Below, piece by piece: positions 8,195 to 16,874 of a stretch of 64,000 bases of DNA. The number at the start of each line of letters is the position of its first letter. The first letter of the stretch is position 1. The DNA is from an uncultured Bacteroidales bacterium (GTDB lineage Bacteria > Bacteroidota > Bacteroidia > Bacteroidales > Muribaculaceae). The stretch is taken from positions 1-64,000 of the forward strand of contig CAJLWO010000008.1 of the NCBI GenBank assembly GCA_905210435.1, written 5' to 3'. Under the pieces are notes generated by a model that had not been told where the DNA came from, searched no databases, and saw only the letters and a list, made by a program, of their open reading frames with translations. A program made the translations under genes and the position numbers.

Positions 8195-9460
8195 TTATAA
8201 CGGATACATCCGTCGCAGATTGATTGACAGCGGGTGCAGCCGTATGCAGTTGAGCAACTGCCCTCCCATAAGTATCAGCACACCAGAAGTAGGAAGCATC
8301 AGGCGCCCGAAGTCATTCTGCGCATAAAGAAATATCGACAACAGGCTTCCCCCGCCAATCATAAGTATCAGAAAATTGACAAGCGAAAATTGCCTGAACT
8401 TAATCCATCCCACAACAAAAAATACCGTATAAAGCAACACCACGAGATAATTGCACATGTTTTTTATCGATGCTTCATCAATGACTCCGGCAAGAATGCG
8501 TTTGCCGATGTAGCCGTACCATAGCCCGGGGTATGTATGTTTCATGGCCATTGCGTAGTCCTCCATCTCTTGGTAGCTCATGGTACGTGTTTCCTCAATT
8601 TGCGTTATTTCCGTCCATAACCATAGTAAGTCCTCCCTTTTCTGGTAGCGGTTCATAAGCGCTATGGCTTTAGGATTGTCAGGCAGGAATTCGGGAAATA
8701 TATCTTTGTATTGTCGGGCCATGTAGTATTGGTTGATAACGGAAACCACTGAGATTGTATCTAATCCTGACTTGCGTTCCACTTCGTTGACATATATTTT
8801 GTACACTACTCCTACGGGCAGGAGTGTCAGCAACAGCAACAGCACGTTGCGGCGGTAATTTCTGATGAATACTCCGGATATGGCGAGTCCGACGATAGCG
8901 ATGGCAAGAATCAGAAACGATGGTCTCAACATTATTCCTATGATTGTCAGTAGCATTATATAAATGCCGTAACTCCAGTTTGCACGATGTATAAAACGCC
9001 ATATACAGTATATCCACACGGTGGTCAGACTAAATGCCAATGCTTCTGTTCCGATGACATTAAGCATGTTTATTATAGGATAAAAAAGAAAATACAGAAA
9101 CACCGTAAACCATGCCACGCGCCGGTCTGAAATGACCTCTAATATCATTTTGCTGAATACTATGCCACATGCGTAAAATACTATAATCTGTATAATCGTA
9201 GGGAAAAAGACCCATGATCCTGTCCCGAGAAGTATTTTGCCTATACCTATAATCACAGGATATACGGGCGTACGGAATATGTCTATTTCACCGTGGCTGT
9301 AGTATTCATCCCATGCGCCGACATACGACGGCGTATCGGCATTCCAGACTGCAATTCCTCTGAGCATGATAATACCTGCAAGCATGAGCATGCTGAGGGT
9401 TATTGCCACGTATAGCGGATTAAAACCGCGCAAGAAATCATATATCCGTGTCTTTGTCAT
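8195..9460 (-). CDS. Polytopic membrane protein, GT-C glycosyltransferase-like
   Basis: 421 residues with about ten to twelve hydrophobic helices. After the first helix comes an acidic loop, NADTPSYVGAWDEYY, then FRTPVYPVIIGIGKILLG. An Asp-containing first periplasmic loop and an RTPxYP-type motif recall GT-C (ArnT/PMT-like) lipid-linked sugar transferases, but no family is certain. Last gene of the minus-strand run starting at coaX, 25 nt behind the exchanger gene. Composition is somewhat more AT-rich than the neighbours, so it may be a late addition. Confidence 0.55.
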   Translation of the reverse strand: MTKTRIYDFLRGFNPLYVAITLSMLMLAGIIMLRGIAVWNADTPSYVGAWDEYYSHGEIDIFRTPVYPVIIGIGKILLGTGSWVFFPTIIQIIVFYACGIVFSKMILEVISDRRVAWFTVFLYFLFYPIINMLNVIGTEALAFSLTTVWIYCIWRFIHRANWSYGIYIMLLTIIGIMLRPSFLILAIAIVGLAISGVFIRNYRRNVLLLLLTLLPVGVVYKIYVNEVERKSGLDTISVVSVINQYYMARQYKDIFPEFLPDNPKAIALMNRYQKREDLLWLWTEITQIEETRTMSYQEMEDYAMAMKHTYPGLWYGYIGKRILAGVIDEASIKNMCNYLVVLLYTVFFVVGWIKFRQFSLVNFLILMIGGGSLLSIFLYAQNDFGRLMLPTSGVLILMGGQLLNCIRLHPLSINLRRMYPL

Positions 9461-9485
9461 TATGTAATGAATTTGGTAGCGTTTT

Positions 9486-10460
9486 CTATGCGTTTATGAT
9501 GAGGTAGGCTATGTAGGCTATGTAGCAGAATGTGAAGACTGTGCCTTCGGCGCGGGTTATGGTGCGTTTGCCGAAAAGCCAGCCGCATGCGAGGAACATT
9601 ACGGAGGCTGCCGTCAGTGTCAGCAGATCCACGTTGCCTATGGTGCCGAATGCGAGGGGGTGTACCGTGGCGCTGGCTCCGAGCACAAGGAAAATGTTGA
9701 ATATGTTTGAGCCGATGACATTGCCTACGGCCATTGACGTGCGCCCTTTTCTTGCCGCCACTATTGATGTGGCGAGTTCGGGCAGCGATGAGCCGGCTGC
9801 GGCTATCGTAAGTCCGATTATGGCGTCGCTGATACCTGCCATTGAGGCTATTCCTGACGCTCCGGCCACAAAACGGTCGCCGCCGGCCACAAGCATCGCC
9901 AGGCCGCCGATAACCCATAATACCGCCTTGCCGGGCTTGAATTCCCCTTTCCCTGATGCCGCGGCACTCATCGGCTCATCGGGAGCCGCGCTTTTTGCCG
10001 TGGCGAAAGTATACCATAAGAATATGCTGAAAAACACCAGCAATAATATGCCTCCCGAACGCGGGAGCATCGCGGTCGCGTCACCGTCGAGCAACACGGT
10101 ATTGCCCATCACGAGGAGTACGAGCGACGATATTACCACCATCGGAATCTCGCGGGTCATGACCGAACGTTCGATGACGATAGGCCGTACCATCGTCGTG
10201 ATGCCGATAATGGCGAAGATATTGAATATGTTCGACCCCACTACATTGCCTATCGCGAGTCCTGAATTGCCCTTGACTGCCGACAATAGAGAAATGACAA
10301 GCTCCGGAGCGGATGTGCCGAACGCTACGACGGTCAGTCCGACCACGAGGTCTGAGATACCTACTCGCCGTGCGAGTGCCGACGCTCCGTCGGTCAGCGC
10401 ATTGGCCCCGAGCAGTATCAGCACCATTCCGGCTACAAGATAAAATATGTCTGCAATCAT
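9486..10460 (-). CDS. Calcium/sodium antiporter (CaCA family, YrbG-like)
   Basis: Inner-membrane cation exchanger of 324 residues. The two inverted alpha repeats are clear: GTSAPELVISLLSAVKG...GNVVGSNIFNIF in the first half and GSSLPELATSIVAARKG...GNVIGSNIFNIF in the second, carrying the acidic and Ser/Asn residues that bind cations. About ten hydrophobic segments with a central hydrophilic loop (KSAAPDEPMSAAASGKGEF). Fifth gene downstream of coaX; the gap to the adenosyltransferase gene is about 50 nt. Confidence 0.92.
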   Translation of the reverse strand: MIADIFYLVAGMVLILLGANALTDGASALARRVGISDLVVGLTVVAFGTSAPELVISLLSAVKGNSGLAIGNVVGSNIFNIFAIIGITTMVRPIVIERSVMTREIPMVVISSLVLLVMGNTVLLDGDATAMLPRSGGILLLVFFSIFLWYTFATAKSAAPDEPMSAAASGKGEFKPGKAVLWVIGGLAMLVAGGDRFVAGASGIASMAGISDAIIGLTIAAAGSSLPELATSIVAARKGRTSMAVGNVIGSNIFNIFLVLGASATVHPLAFGTIGNVDLLTLTAASVMFLACGWLFGKRTITRAEGTVFTFCYIAYIAYLIINA

Positions 10461-10511
10461 GCTTTTTTCTGTCTGACAGGATAAGTATTGGTTAAGGTGA
10501 AATGGCTGCCG

Positions 10512-11120
10512 TTATGATTTCGGCTTTGCCGGAATCCAATATATGTCGGCGATACCGGCTATATGGTTGCAATGCCGGCTGAGTATGAACAGATAGTCGC
10601 TCAGGCGGTTGATATACTTCAACACCTGTTCGTCGACGCATTGCGGGCCGGTGTAACCCTCGTCGGCGGCATGCGCTGTCAGTTCGCTGTTGAACGCAAG
10701 TATACGTCGTTCGGCGCGGCGTGCCACAGCGCGAGCCACATGCGCCGCTGCTGCCGACGGCGCACCCTGCGGCAATACGAATGAACGCATCGGCGGCAGT
10801 TCGCTGTCATAAAGGTCGAGCACATGCTCCAGCGCCTCCAGTGCCCCGTCGAGCTGAGGCCGCATGCGCTCCGACATCTCGGCGTTGCCCGAAGCCAGAT
10901 AGCTGCCGATGTCAAACAGCCGCGCCTGTATGTCGGTGAGCAGCGCACGGTCATCATCGGTCAGCGGCTCCGATGCTATCAGTACTCCGATAAAGGAATT
11001 GAGTTCGTCGACAGTGCCGTAAGCCTCGATACGTACGGAATTTTTAACCAGACGGGTCCCGTCGACAAGCGATGTCATACCCTTGTCGCCCGTACGTGTA
11101 TAGATGGGTGATTTTTTCAT
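10512..11120 (-). CDS. ATP:cob(I)alamin adenosyltransferase (PduO type)
   Basis: Attaches the 5'-deoxyadenosyl group of ATP to cob(I)alamin. About 202 residues. Signatures: YTRTGDKGMTSLVDG (ATP-binding N-terminus), RIEAYGTVDELNSFIG, and the C-terminal helix pattern RRAERRIL...YINRLSDYLFILSRH. I prefer the start at 11120 (MKKSPIYTRTG), which matches family N-termini; an upstream in-frame ATG at 11144 would overlap the CNNM gene end. Its product could feed B12-dependent enzymes such as methylmalonyl-CoA mutase (not in this window). Confidence 0.93.
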   Translation of the reverse strand: MKKSPIYTRTGDKGMTSLVDGTRLVKNSVRIEAYGTVDELNSFIGVLIASEPLTDDDRALLTDIQARLFDIGSYLASGNAEMSERMRPQLDGALEALEHVLDLYDSELPPMRSFVLPQGAPSAAAAHVARAVARRAERRILAFNSELTAHAADEGYTGPQCVDEQVLKYINRLSDYLFILSRHCNHIAGIADIYWIPAKPKS

Positions 11121-11133
11121 TTTCAGGTATTTT

Positions 11134-12414
11134 TCATTGTTCACTATTCTCAGTTATAATTTCTGTCACGCCGATAAGTTCAAGACGGGTGGCACTTTTT
11201 TTGAGAATTTCGAACCGCAGGTTGTCGAGTATTATGATTTCACCCTGTTCGGGAATGGCGCCGGTAGAGTGGAGTATGTAGCCCATAAGCGTCTGGTACT
11301 CGTCATTTTCCGGAATGTCGAGGTGGAATGTGTCGTTGAGCGTGGTTATCTCGATACGGCCCGAGAATTCATACGAGCCGTCGGGCAATCGGCGTGCCGT
11401 CAGGCGTGCGTGGTCATGTTCGTCCTGTATGTCGCCGAATATTTCCTCCACAAGGTCTTCGAGGGTCACCATTCCCGATGTGCCTCCGAACTCGTCGATG
11501 ACTATGGCGATAGAGCGTTTCTCCGACAGCAGACGCCGCATCATCTTGTTGGCAAGTACGGTCTCGGGCGCGAAAATCACCTCCTTGAGACGTGTGCGCC
11601 AGTCTATGTCGGTGTGAAACAGCTCCGACACATGTATGTAGCCGAGTATATTGTCGATGTCCTCCTTGTAGACTATGATTTTCGAGCGGCCCGACGATGT
11701 GAACAGACGGCACAGCTCCTCGCGGTCAACCTTGTCGATGTCGACTGCGAATATCTCGTTGCGCGGAGTCATGCAGTCGCGCAGGTGAGTCGTGGAGAAG
11801 TCGAGCGCATTGTGAAATATCTTGACCTCGTTCTCGATAGTCTCCTTTTTCTCATCGACGTCGTCGATTGTACGCTCCAGATACTGGTTGAGGTCGCCCA
11901 CCGAAAGCAGTCCGGAGGCAGCTTGCTCGTCGCTTACGCCGAACAGTTTCATCAATGCCCTCGACAGCCATGTCGTGAACAGTGATATCGGATAGAGTAT
12001 CGCGTATATGGCCATCATGGGGAGAGCGAACAGCTTGAGCGATGCGTTCGGATTGATGCGGAATATGGTCTTCGGGAAAAATTCGCCCATGAGCAGTATC
12101 ACGCCCGTCGATACGAGAGTCTGTATCAGAAGCACCGGAAATTCGCCCAAACCGGCCTCTACGAGCGGTTCCTCAAGGAACTTGGCGAACCCCATACCGT
12201 AGATTACAAGCGCTATATTGTTGCCTACAAGGATGGTGGAGATAAAAAATTCGGGATGCCGGTAAAACACGTTGAGCGCCCGGCTTATCGGGCCGCCCAT
12301 TTTGACGTCGAGCTCCGTGCGCACGCGGTCGGAAGTCACGTATGCGATTTCGACGCCGGAGAACAGTGCCGAGAATATAAGCGATACAAGAGTGATGATT
12401 ATCCAGATGACCAT
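11134..12414 (-). CDS. CNNM/CBS/CorC-HlyC domain membrane protein
   Basis: 426 residues. N-terminal CNNM (DUF21) membrane domain with about four helices (GVEIAYVTSDRVR at the start is typical), then a CBS pair (MTPRNEIFAVDIDKV...GYIHVSELF, and IAIVIDEFGGTSGMVTLEDL), and a C-terminal CorC_HlyC domain. The family is implicated in Mg2+ or other cation transport; old 'hemolysin' names are misleading. In Bacteroidota the related GldE has a gliding/T9SS role, but nothing here shows that. Lies 11 nt downstream of lptC. Confidence 0.9.
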   Translation of the reverse strand: MVIWIIITLVSLIFSALFSGVEIAYVTSDRVRTELDVKMGGPISRALNVFYRHPEFFISTILVGNNIALVIYGMGFAKFLEEPLVEAGLGEFPVLLIQTLVSTGVILLMGEFFPKTIFRINPNASLKLFALPMMAIYAILYPISLFTTWLSRALMKLFGVSDEQAASGLLSVGDLNQYLERTIDDVDEKKETIENEVKIFHNALDFSTTHLRDCMTPRNEIFAVDIDKVDREELCRLFTSSGRSKIIVYKEDIDNILGYIHVSELFHTDIDWRTRLKEVIFAPETVLANKMMRRLLSEKRSIAIVIDEFGGTSGMVTLEDLVEEIFGDIQDEHDHARLTARRLPDGSYEFSGRIEITTLNDTFHLDIPENDEYQTLMGYILHSTGAIPEQGEIIILDNLRFEILKKSATRLELIGVTEIITENSEQ

Positions 12415-12425
12415 ATTGCAGATTG

Positions 12426-13280
12426 TTATTTCTTTAATGGAAGCGCTTTTTCGGCTGACAATTTGGCGGGTGCTGCTTCATGCACGGCTTTCACACGGCC
12501 TATAGGCAGCTGCGGCTGACGGGCGTTGTGACTGCCTGGTATATGTCCTCCCGGCGTAGGCGCATTTGTAGCCGGCACGGCTGCAGGATAGCCTTCCCGC
12601 GGGCGGGGCGGCCGTCGTTGCGGCACTCCCGTAGCCATCGTGTCGACAGGTGCCTGCAAGCTGTCGGCGGCATCTTTGCCGCTGCGGTCGCGGCTTAGTT
12701 CGCTCGCGGGTATTATCATCGACGGACGGTGCACCACGTAGTCCGAAATCCTCTCGTCGGATATAAATCCGTATCCCTCAATGATGCGGTCGGATTTCTC
12801 GATGTGGATAAACGAGTCGGAGTACATCTTGTGCTCTGCCGTGTTCCAGAACATGTGCTGGGTGAGGAAGCGGTCGCCGAATTCGTTGTTGATACGCACG
12901 TTGCCCGACAGCTCCCATATCTTGGGGCTGCTCAGGTACACGGCCGAATCGCATTCGAATGTGGCTATCACCTGCATGTCGTTGTCGAATTTCTCGCCGT
13001 ACAGTCCCTCGGGAAATTTCCAGTTCGGCTCCTTGGCGTCGTCGAACACGAACCATTGCGTCGTCTCGATATAATAGCGCGTATAGCCGGAATCCGACAC
13101 GTAGGATGTAGCGTCGGAAGTGTACATTGTCGGCGTCGTCTCCGGGTCGTAGTCAATCGGCGCGATGTTCTCCTCCTCTTTCTTGCCCGTGGCAATCATG
13201 ACGGCGGCGAGCGAGGCAATGATAATCAGTGCCCACCAGCGCTTCTTCTGCGGCAGAAATTTCTTTATGGATTTCGACAT
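12426..13280 (-). CDS. lptC: LPS export protein LptC with Pro-rich tail
   Basis: Bitopic inner-membrane protein that passes lipopolysaccharide from LptBFG to LptA. 284 residues: a basic N-terminus, one helix at about residues 16-32, then the LptC beta-jellyroll (RYYIETTQWFVFDDAKEPNW, KFPEGLYGEKFD, GNVRINNEFGDRFLTQHMFW), characteristic of the Bacteroidota form. After about residue 190 comes an unusual, Pro/Arg/Ala-rich, probably disordered tail of some 90 residues that ordinary LptC lacks. In operon with the barrel gene upstream and the CNNM gene downstream. Confidence 0.88.
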   Translation of the reverse strand: MSKSIKKFLPQKKRWWALIIIASLAAVMIATGKKEEENIAPIDYDPETTPTMYTSDATSYVSDSGYTRYYIETTQWFVFDDAKEPNWKFPEGLYGEKFDNDMQVIATFECDSAVYLSSPKIWELSGNVRINNEFGDRFLTQHMFWNTAEHKMYSDSFIHIEKSDRIIEGYGFISDERISDYVVHRPSMIIPASELSRDRSGKDAADSLQAPVDTMATGVPQRRPPRPREGYPAAVPATNAPTPGGHIPGSHNARQPQLPIGRVKAVHEAAPAKLSAEKALPLKK

Positions 13281-13327
13281 GCGGCTGTTGATTTGATTTC
13301 AGACGTATACGATTGCCGGCAGCGGGA

Positions 13328-14596
13328 TTACTGTATCTTGTTCTGCCAGAACCAAAGCTCGTTGAAGTTGATGCCGAGTGTCACCTGGAAATAGTTTTCG
13401 GTGACAAGTTTCACGGGCGATGACTGGCGGTGACGGTATTCAAATCCCAGGTTGACCACCGTCTTCGTATAGCGGTTGATGGGGGTAGGCAGTCCGAAAC
13501 CGAACGAAATGCCTACATCCTTTACGTTGTTGTCGTCTACCATGATATAGTCGCGGTTGTAGAGCGCTCCGACACGGTAACGCACACGCTTGAGATAGCT
13601 TCCGCGCGGGTCGGGAGTATACTGTACGCCGAAATTCACTTTCCAGCGGTTGTCGAATTTTGTGGCTTCGAATCCTTCGAGCACACCGGCCTTGGCGTCG
13701 CGCCACGGCTGGTAGGTGAAATCGAGTTCGGCCATGAGACGGTTGTTCCACTGATAGTTGAGGCCGATACCGTAGGTGGCCGGACGCGAGTATTTGCCTT
13801 TGAGATGAGTGTAGCCGATGGTGTCGGGCTTGTTGGACGACGTGGTCACGTCGTAATACACCCCGTAGGTCTTTCCGCGGAAATCCTTGCCGGGCGAATA
13901 TACCACACCGAGAGTGGCGCGGTGTTTCGACCCGATATTGACCGAATACTGTGCGCCGAACCGCAGGTCGTAGTCACGCACCTCGAGCACGCGCTCGAAG
14001 AGTGTCGTCGAAGAGTTGGTCGTCGACAGATACGTGTCATTGATGAGGTTGCCGAACAGATATGATACGTTTGCTCCTATCGTGAATCCCTTGAACGGCT
14101 TGCCGCTTATGCCGAAATAAAGCTCGTTGATTGAGCCGTGGCCCTGATGCGCCTCCTCGCCGTTGACAATCTCCTCGCCGAAGGCATAGCCCACTTCGGA
14201 GTAGGGGAGGAAACCGACGCTGCCGCCCATGTATTTGCCGAGCGGGAACTGCATGGTGACGTAGTCGAGTCCGCCCGTGAGCTTGTTGCCCGACTCCTCG
14301 GCCTGCTTCAGATTCACGCTCTTGAGGTCGACGCCCATGTCGAAAAGAAATGTCAGCGTATCGATGGCGGCGTATGATGCCGGGTTCATGGAGTTGATCT
14401 GGCGTCCGTTGTTCATGGCGTAGCCTATCCCGCCCATGGCACGTTGTGCCGAAGTGGCATGGTCGTTGAGCACGCCGTAGCCGAAACGCGAGTAGGGTGA
14501 TACAACATTGTTCTGTGCCGACAATGACACCGCGCAGATTGACATCAGCGCTACAAAAGCGGCCATAAATACCGTATTAATGCGGATTGGTTTCAT
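13328..14596 (-). CDS. Outer-membrane beta-barrel protein (FadL/PorV-like)
   Basis: 422 residues with a signal peptide (cleavage expected after AVSLSAQ, about residue 28). SPYSRFGYGVLND, MGGIGYAMNNGRQINSMNPASYAAID and alternating aromatic beta-strands ending in a C-terminal Phe/Trp-rich strand place it among Bacteroidales outer-membrane transport-type barrels. The role is not known; synteny with coaX and lptC is, from memory, conserved in Bacteroides. Its start overlaps the end of coaX by 20 bp. Confidence 0.75.
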   Translation of the reverse strand: MKPIRINTVFMAAFVALMSICAVSLSAQNNVVSPYSRFGYGVLNDHATSAQRAMGGIGYAMNNGRQINSMNPASYAAIDTLTFLFDMGVDLKSVNLKQAEESGNKLTGGLDYVTMQFPLGKYMGGSVGFLPYSEVGYAFGEEIVNGEEAHQGHGSINELYFGISGKPFKGFTIGANVSYLFGNLINDTYLSTTNSSTTLFERVLEVRDYDLRFGAQYSVNIGSKHRATLGVVYSPGKDFRGKTYGVYYDVTTSSNKPDTIGYTHLKGKYSRPATYGIGLNYQWNNRLMAELDFTYQPWRDAKAGVLEGFEATKFDNRWKVNFGVQYTPDPRGSYLKRVRYRVGALYNRDYIMVDDNNVKDVGISFGFGLPTPINRYTKTVVNLGFEYRHRQSSPVKLVTENYFQVTLGINFNELWFWQNKIQ

Positions 14597-15305
14597 TATA
14601 TTGTAATATTCTGTTAAGACCTCTGTTTACAAGCAGCGGACAAAGCTTGGCGTCGAAATCGAGAGCCTGTGCCACCCTCTCGCTCCATCCTCCCGTGAGG
14701 AGGGTAAGTCCGCTTTCCCCGAGCAGTGAATTATAGTATGTCACTTCGGCCACAACGCCGTAAAATGCTCCGGAACGCATTGCTGTGTCGGTCGATATTC
14801 CTCGTATCGGAGTATCGCCCACGCTTGCCACCTCGGGCAGCGCCTTGGTGAACGTGTGCATGGCACGCAGACGCATGCCGATGCCGGGAGCTATATTGCC
14901 GCCGGTGAAATTTCCCGCGGCGTCGATGCGGTCGAATGTCACGCACGTGCCTATGTCGGCGACAAGAAGTTCATGCCCCGGATACAGCGTATGGGCGCCT
15001 ACGGCGGCCGCTATCCGGTCCACTCCGAGTGTGGCCGGCGTGGCGTAAAGGTTGCCGACGGGAAGTGGCGTCGACGCGCTCAGCGTGAGCAGTCTTATCC
15101 CTCTTTGTCCGAGCATTTTCTCAAGTCCGTCGACCGGACCTGCCACCGAACATATCGCGGCGCGGTCGAAAGTCAGTTCTCCGATTGCGCGGAGCAGCGT
15201 GCCGTTGTCGGCATTGAAAAGCGTCGATGTCGATGTCGGCTCCGTTCCGTCCCATAGCACCAGCTTGGTCGTGGTGTTGCCTCGGTCGATAGTGAGATTT
15301 ATCAT
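14577..15305 (-). CDS. coaX: Type III pantothenate kinase
   Basis: First enzyme of coenzyme A synthesis, ATP-dependent phosphorylation of pantothenate. 242 residues. Signatures: N-terminal phosphate loop LTIDRGNTTTKLVLWDG, GVDRIAAAVGA, VADIGTCVTFD and GGNIAPGIGMRLRAMHTFT. First gene of the seven-gene minus-strand unit, with a good promoter at 15420-15452 and a leader of about 110 nt. Confidence 0.94.
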   Translation of the reverse strand: MINLTIDRGNTTTKLVLWDGTEPTSTSTLFNADNGTLLRAIGELTFDRAAICSVAGPVDGLEKMLGQRGIRLLTLSASTPLPVGNLYATPATLGVDRIAAAVGAHTLYPGHELLVADIGTCVTFDRIDAAGNFTGGNIAPGIGMRLRAMHTFTKALPEVASVGDTPIRGISTDTAMRSGAFYGVVAEVTYYNSLLGESGLTLLTGGWSERVAQALDFDAKLCPLLVNRGLNRILQYNETNPH

Positions 15306-15419
15306 TGATATATTCTGTTATGCACGCCCATAGAGTGTTATACACACTCGCAGTGCATGTTATGACCCGGTGTCCGTTGCCGGAATCCGGAATGAACGTG
15401 ACAATTCAAATTCAACCGA

Positions 15420-15452
15420 CAAAGTTAATAAATTGAATGATACCACGTCAAA
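15420..15452 (-). promoter_or_regulatory. Promoter of the coaX-lptC operon
   Basis: On the minus strand, -7 TAACTTTG (15420-15427) and -33 TTTG (15449-15452) are separated by 21 bp. Confidence 0.6.
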
Positions 15453-15488
15453 AAAAATCGTTAATAATAGCAAAGTATTCATTTTTGA

Positions 15489-15518
15489 TTGTCACACCGA
15501 TATATTTTCTTAAATTTG
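15489..15518 (+). promoter_or_regulatory. Probable promoter of the YhcG nuclease gene
   Basis: -7 element TAAATTTG at 15511-15518, with a weak -33 (TTG, 15489-15491) 19 bp upstream. Expected start near 15525, about 32 nt before the ATG. Confidence 0.5.
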
Positions 15519-15556
15519 CAGATAAGGCAATTTGAAAAACTAATTAATTAAGCGGG

Positions 15557-16609
15557 ATGGAACTTGCTAATAAGCATATTGATGACAATCTTCTTTCGGA
15601 CATACGTCAATTGATTGAGTCGGCCAAAAGCCGTGTGGCAGCAACTGTCAACTCGACAATGACAATAATGTATTGGCATATAGGTGACCGTATCAATCGC
15701 GAATTGCTTGGGAATGAAAGGGCTACCTACGGCAAGCAGATAATCGCAAATCTTTCGCGCCGGCTGACAGAGCAATATGGCGGTAATCAATTCTCCGAGA
15801 AAAACCTGAACCGTATGCGTCTTTTCGCTGAGAGATTTAATGATTTATCAATTTGGACACCACTGGTGTCCAAATTGCCATGGTCTCATTTTCTGCAAGT
15901 TATGTCTGTCAATGGCGATTTGGCTCGAAATTTTTATCTGACAATGGCCGCCGACCAGCGTTGGTCTAAACGTACGCTCAAAGCTAAAATAGACGGAATG
16001 CTTTACGAACGTACTGCTATATCCAAACGTCCCGAAGCTGTAATTACTGATATGCTAAATGAGTTGCGCGATGAACGTAAGATGACGGCTGACCTTGTAT
16101 TCCAAGATCCTTATGTCCTCGATTTTCTCGGATTGCATGACGCCTATTCCGAAAAAGATCTTGAAAATGCAATTATTGCAGAACTTCAGAATTTTATAAC
16201 CGAATTGGGCAATGATTTTGCATTCCTTGCCCGACAGAAACGTATTACAATAGATAATGAGGATTATTACATCGACTTGCTCTTCTATCATCGCCGTTTG
16301 CGTTGTCTTGTTGCAATTGACTTGAAACTTGGTAAATTCCAGGCCGGTTATAAGGGACAAATGGAGTTGTATCTCCGTTGGCTCGAAAAGTATGATATGG
16401 CCGAAGGTGAGAACCGCCCCATAGGTCTGATTCTGTGTGCCGGTAAAAATGAAGAACACATAGAACTGATGCATCTCAACGACAGTAATATCCGTGTTGC
16501 GGATTATTTGACAAAATTACCGGAGCGCCGCCTGCTTGAACAGAAATTGCAGCAAGCTATCCAATGTGCCCGTTATCGTCTGGATAACCGGCGGGGTGAA
16601 TCTCTCTAA
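15557..16609 (+). CDS. PDDEXK nuclease, YhcG/DUF1016 family
   Basis: 350 residues. The N-terminal DUF1016_N helical domain (about 10-160; MTIMYWHIGDRINREL, YGKQIIANLSRRLTEQYG, FSEKNLNRMRLFAERF, LPWSHFLQVMSV) is followed by a PDDEXK nuclease domain (about 180-340). Catalytic candidates are Asp240 in YYIDLLFYHRRL and Asp255/Lys257 in LVAIDLKLGKF, with Gln268 downstream. Family members occur alone or near restriction-modification and defence genes; the substrate is not established. It stands alone with its own promoter in AT-richer surroundings, which suggests an acquired gene. Confidence 0.9.
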   Translation: MELANKHIDDNLLSDIRQLIESAKSRVAATVNSTMTIMYWHIGDRINRELLGNERATYGKQIIANLSRRLTEQYGGNQFSEKNLNRMRLFAERFNDLSIWTPLVSKLPWSHFLQVMSVNGDLARNFYLTMAADQRWSKRTLKAKIDGMLYERTAISKRPEAVITDMLNELRDERKMTADLVFQDPYVLDFLGLHDAYSEKDLENAIIAELQNFITELGNDFAFLARQKRITIDNEDYYIDLLFYHRRLRCLVAIDLKLGKFQAGYKGQMELYLRWLEKYDMAEGENRPIGLILCAGKNEEHIELMHLNDSNIRVADYLTKLPERRLLEQKLQQAIQCARYRLDNRRGESL

Positions 16610-16730
16610 TCCGTTGAAAGGCAAATTGACTTATGATTATCATATAATATTGTTCCATTACGATATTTCCCTATTTCTGTGAATCTGTAAATTTATCCGG
16701 CTTTCCGTCAAAAGTCAGAGTAAGTTGTTA

Positions 16731-16738
16731 TATCTTTG
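16731..16738 (+). promoter_or_regulatory. -7 element upstream of the RNA helicase
   Basis: TATCTTTG fits TAnnTTTG; no good -33 is visible. It would give a leader of about 130 nt, AT-rich, to the ATG at 16875. Long leaders are common for cold-shock-type DEAD-box genes. Confidence 0.45.
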
Positions 16739-16874
16739 TATAATATTTGGGATATCGTGTTTTTGGCGGTATTTGCCATAATATGTTATTCGATAATTTG
16801 TCATATTCGTCATTCGTATGTATTTGTATGGATATGATGGATTGTATTTTGATTTATATATAAAACTCAAGAAT

